In this document: one piece after another, positions 14,939-15,937 of the stretch | How the letters are laid out: every line of letters starts with the position of its first letter | Numbering within the stretch: the stretch's first letter is position 1 | Source of the DNA: JAAZPG01 sp012797375 | Lineage (GTDB): Bacteria; Acidobacteriota; Aminicenantia; Aminicenantales; UBA4085 | Direction of reading: 5' to 3' | Assembly: GCA_937868205.1 (NCBI GenBank) | Contig: CALMMC010000148.1 | Coordinates: forward strand, 1 to 15,937 | Length of the DNA: 15,937 nucleotides | Translations under genes and position numbers: made by a program | Notes under the pieces: generated by a model | Told to the model about the DNA's origin: nothing | Seen by the model: only the letters and a program-made list of their open reading frames with translations | The model's database searches: none

Positions 14939-14956
14939 GGGGACGCGTCCCCTTTT
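14939..14956 (+). terminator. Intrinsic terminator of the exported-protein gene
   Basis: A perfect 14-base GC palindrome, GGGGACGCGTCCCC (14939-14952), forms a GGGGA/TCCCC stem with a CGCG loop and is followed directly by TTTT. It lies 21 bases past the stop codon at 14917. The minus strand has no T-run on its side, so it serves the plus-strand gene. Confidence 0.65.
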
Positions 14957-14996
14957 CCGTCTGCTTGATTTGCGAGTCGCGGGGTCCGCGGGCCCC

Positions 14997-15782
14997 TCAT
15001 TTTCTCAAGGACGCCTTGGAGAAGAACGCCTCGGGGATCGGGGCGTCGAAATCGATCGACTCGATGACGAGCTCCGTGCCGTTCCCCTCTTTGAGGACGT
15101 CGCGGACCAGGGCCCGGGTCTGGATCCAGCGGCCCTCGATCCTCCGGACGGCGCCGACCTCGAGCGTCTTGAGGAGGCGCCCGCTCTTGCCGTAGCGCTC
15201 CTCCCTCATGACGAGAAACCGCTCCCGGTCGACCCACACCCGCCGGACGTGGTAGGCCGCGTCGGCGACCCGGGCCGTCAGCTTGAGGATCCGGCAGGGG
15301 CGGTCGAGGATCGTCTCCCCGCCGTCGTCGGCCGCCTCGTAGATCTCGGACCACTTCCTGTTTTCCATCATGTCCTCATACGACAAGTCCGAGCCCATGA
15401 CGGCCTGCCGGAGCAGGTTTCCGGAAATGCCGATGATCCGGTCCGTGGCCGGGGTGTACGTCCAGAGCTGGTCGCCCAGCTTCAGCATCTTGATCCCCTT
15501 CTCGCGCGGAGGCTCCAGATACTCGGTGAAGGCCTTGTCTTCGCCCTCGATCCAGGAACGGGACTTGATCGTTCGATCGCCCCGCCGGCCGTGGATGGTC
15601 ATGGCCGAGACCATGATCTTGCTCCCGGGCACGGCGTTCTCGTCGACGTTCCGGAGGACGGCCTCCGGCGTCAGGTCCGCCTGCTCCGCTCCCGCGGCCG
15701 GGACCGAAAACGGCGCGGACAAAACGATCAGGATGATTCCGGCGACGGCCGGCGGAATTTTCCGGGGATGGGCGCGCTTCAT
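14997..15782 (-). CDS. LolA-like outer membrane lipoprotein-sorting protein
   Basis: A 261-residue periplasmic protein. A signal peptide (MKRAHPRKIPPAVAGIILIV, likely cut after AGA) precedes a LolA-like half-barrel: MVSAMTIHGRRGDRTIKSRS, EPPREKGIKMLKLGDQLWTY, PATDRIIGISGNLLRQAVMG, SDLSYEDMMENRKWSE and the late VVIESIDFD-type strand (LVIESIDFDAPIPEAFFSKA). These match the family annotated as outer membrane lipoprotein-sorting protein (LolA_like, PF17131), often encoded beside RND or ABC permeases and thought to carry a lipid or lipoprotein across the periplasm. AAGGAG (15791-15796) lies 8 bases before the ATG. The start codon overlaps the stop of the upstream membrane gene as ATGA, so the two are translationally coupled. 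Confidence 0.9.
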   Translation of the reverse strand: MKRAHPRKIPPAVAGIILIVLSAPFSVPAAGAEQADLTPEAVLRNVDENAVPGSKIMVSAMTIHGRRGDRTIKSRSWIEGEDKAFTEYLEPPREKGIKMLKLGDQLWTYTPATDRIIGISGNLLRQAVMGSDLSYEDMMENRKWSEIYEAADDGGETILDRPCRILKLTARVADAAYHVRRVWVDRERFLVMREERYGKSGRLLKTLEVGAVRRIEGRWIQTRALVRDVLKEGNGTELVIESIDFDAPIPEAFFSKASLRK

Positions 15783-15937
15783 GTTTCAAGCTCCTTGAAA
15801 AGGGACGCGGTCGATCGCTTGTAGATGCCTCTCCCGGCGATGGCCGTCCCGATCAGGGTGGAGAGGAGGCCGGGGATGAAGCCGATGATGTAGGCGACGG
15901 GCGTGACCCGGGTGTACAGGTGGGACGGCAGCATGAC
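15779..15937 (-). CDS. Membrane protein C-terminus, probably FtsX-type ABC permease (partial)
   Basis: Only the last 52 codons are in the window; the gene continues beyond 15937. The visible part has a hydrophobic segment (VAYIIGFIPGLLSTLIGTAI) and a cytoplasmic tail, RGIYKRSTASLFKELET. A final membrane helix followed by a short basic tail is how MacB/FtsX/LolCE permeases end, and these are regular neighbours of LolA-like proteins; an MMPL/RND protein is an alternative. It overlaps the LolA-like gene by ATGA, so the pair probably forms one export unit acting between the inner membrane and the periplasm. Identification as FtsX rests on context and a short tail. Confidence 0.6.
   Translation of the reverse strand, partial: VMLPSHLYTRVTPVAYIIGFIPGLLSTLIGTAIAGRGIYKRSTASLFKELET

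Overview
The window reads as a contig end from a GC-rich Gram-negative bacterium, most likely an uncultured one recovered from a metagenome. Supporting signs are AAGGAG-type ribosome binding sites, a periplasmic propeller sensor, a LolA-like protein and exported proteins. The gene mix feels like Aminicenantes/Acidobacteriota, but that is an impression and not a placement. The first 173 bases are not biological: 108-173 is the Illumina P7/Nextera transposase adapter with an index, and 1-107 is AT-rich read-through sequence. Genomic sequence starts at 174.

Left part (174-4812): the 3' end of a HisKA_2-type sensor histidine kinase; a bactofilin on the minus strand; and, divergent from it, a large diguanylate cyclase with a periplasmic two-component-regulator propeller, a Y_Y_Y domain, one transmembrane helix and a GGEEF domain. 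The bactofilin and cyclase genes each have a good sigma70-like promoter in the 193-base gap between them. A 90-residue two-helix membrane protein follows.

Middle (4868-10611, minus strand): a tight operon read as valS (valyl-tRNA synthetase with lineage-specific insertions), a LarA-family nickel-pincer hydroxyacid racemase, then glycerate 2-kinase, with gaps of 13 and 10 bases. The last two genes suggest a 2-hydroxyacid such as glycerate is racemised or epimerised and then phosphorylated into glycolysis.

10725-11115 is a small, less GC-rich island. It holds an apparently intact 61-residue partner protein overlapping a decayed nucleotidyltransferase pseudogene (a frameshift at a G-run plus an internal deletion), followed by a hairpin and T-run. 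This looks like the relic of a nucleotidyltransferase toxin-antitoxin-like module.

Right part: a CorA-family channel with SMN in place of the usual GMN, and upstream of it a saccharopine-dehydrogenase/lysine-6-dehydrogenase-like oxidoreductase (both minus strand, each with its own promoter). Divergent to these is an exported protein of unknown function that seems to contain a winged-helix segment and ends at a clear intrinsic terminator. On the minus strand, a LolA-like periplasmic protein overlaps by ATGA the 3' end of a membrane protein, probably an FtsX-type permease, that runs off the window. No tRNA, rRNA, CRISPR array or insertion sequence was seen, and no gap without a gene exceeds 300 bases. 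No complete novel defence or mobile system is evident; the most unusual items are the LarA-glycerate kinase pairing, the decayed nucleotidyltransferase module, the ValRS insertions and the exported winged-helix protein.
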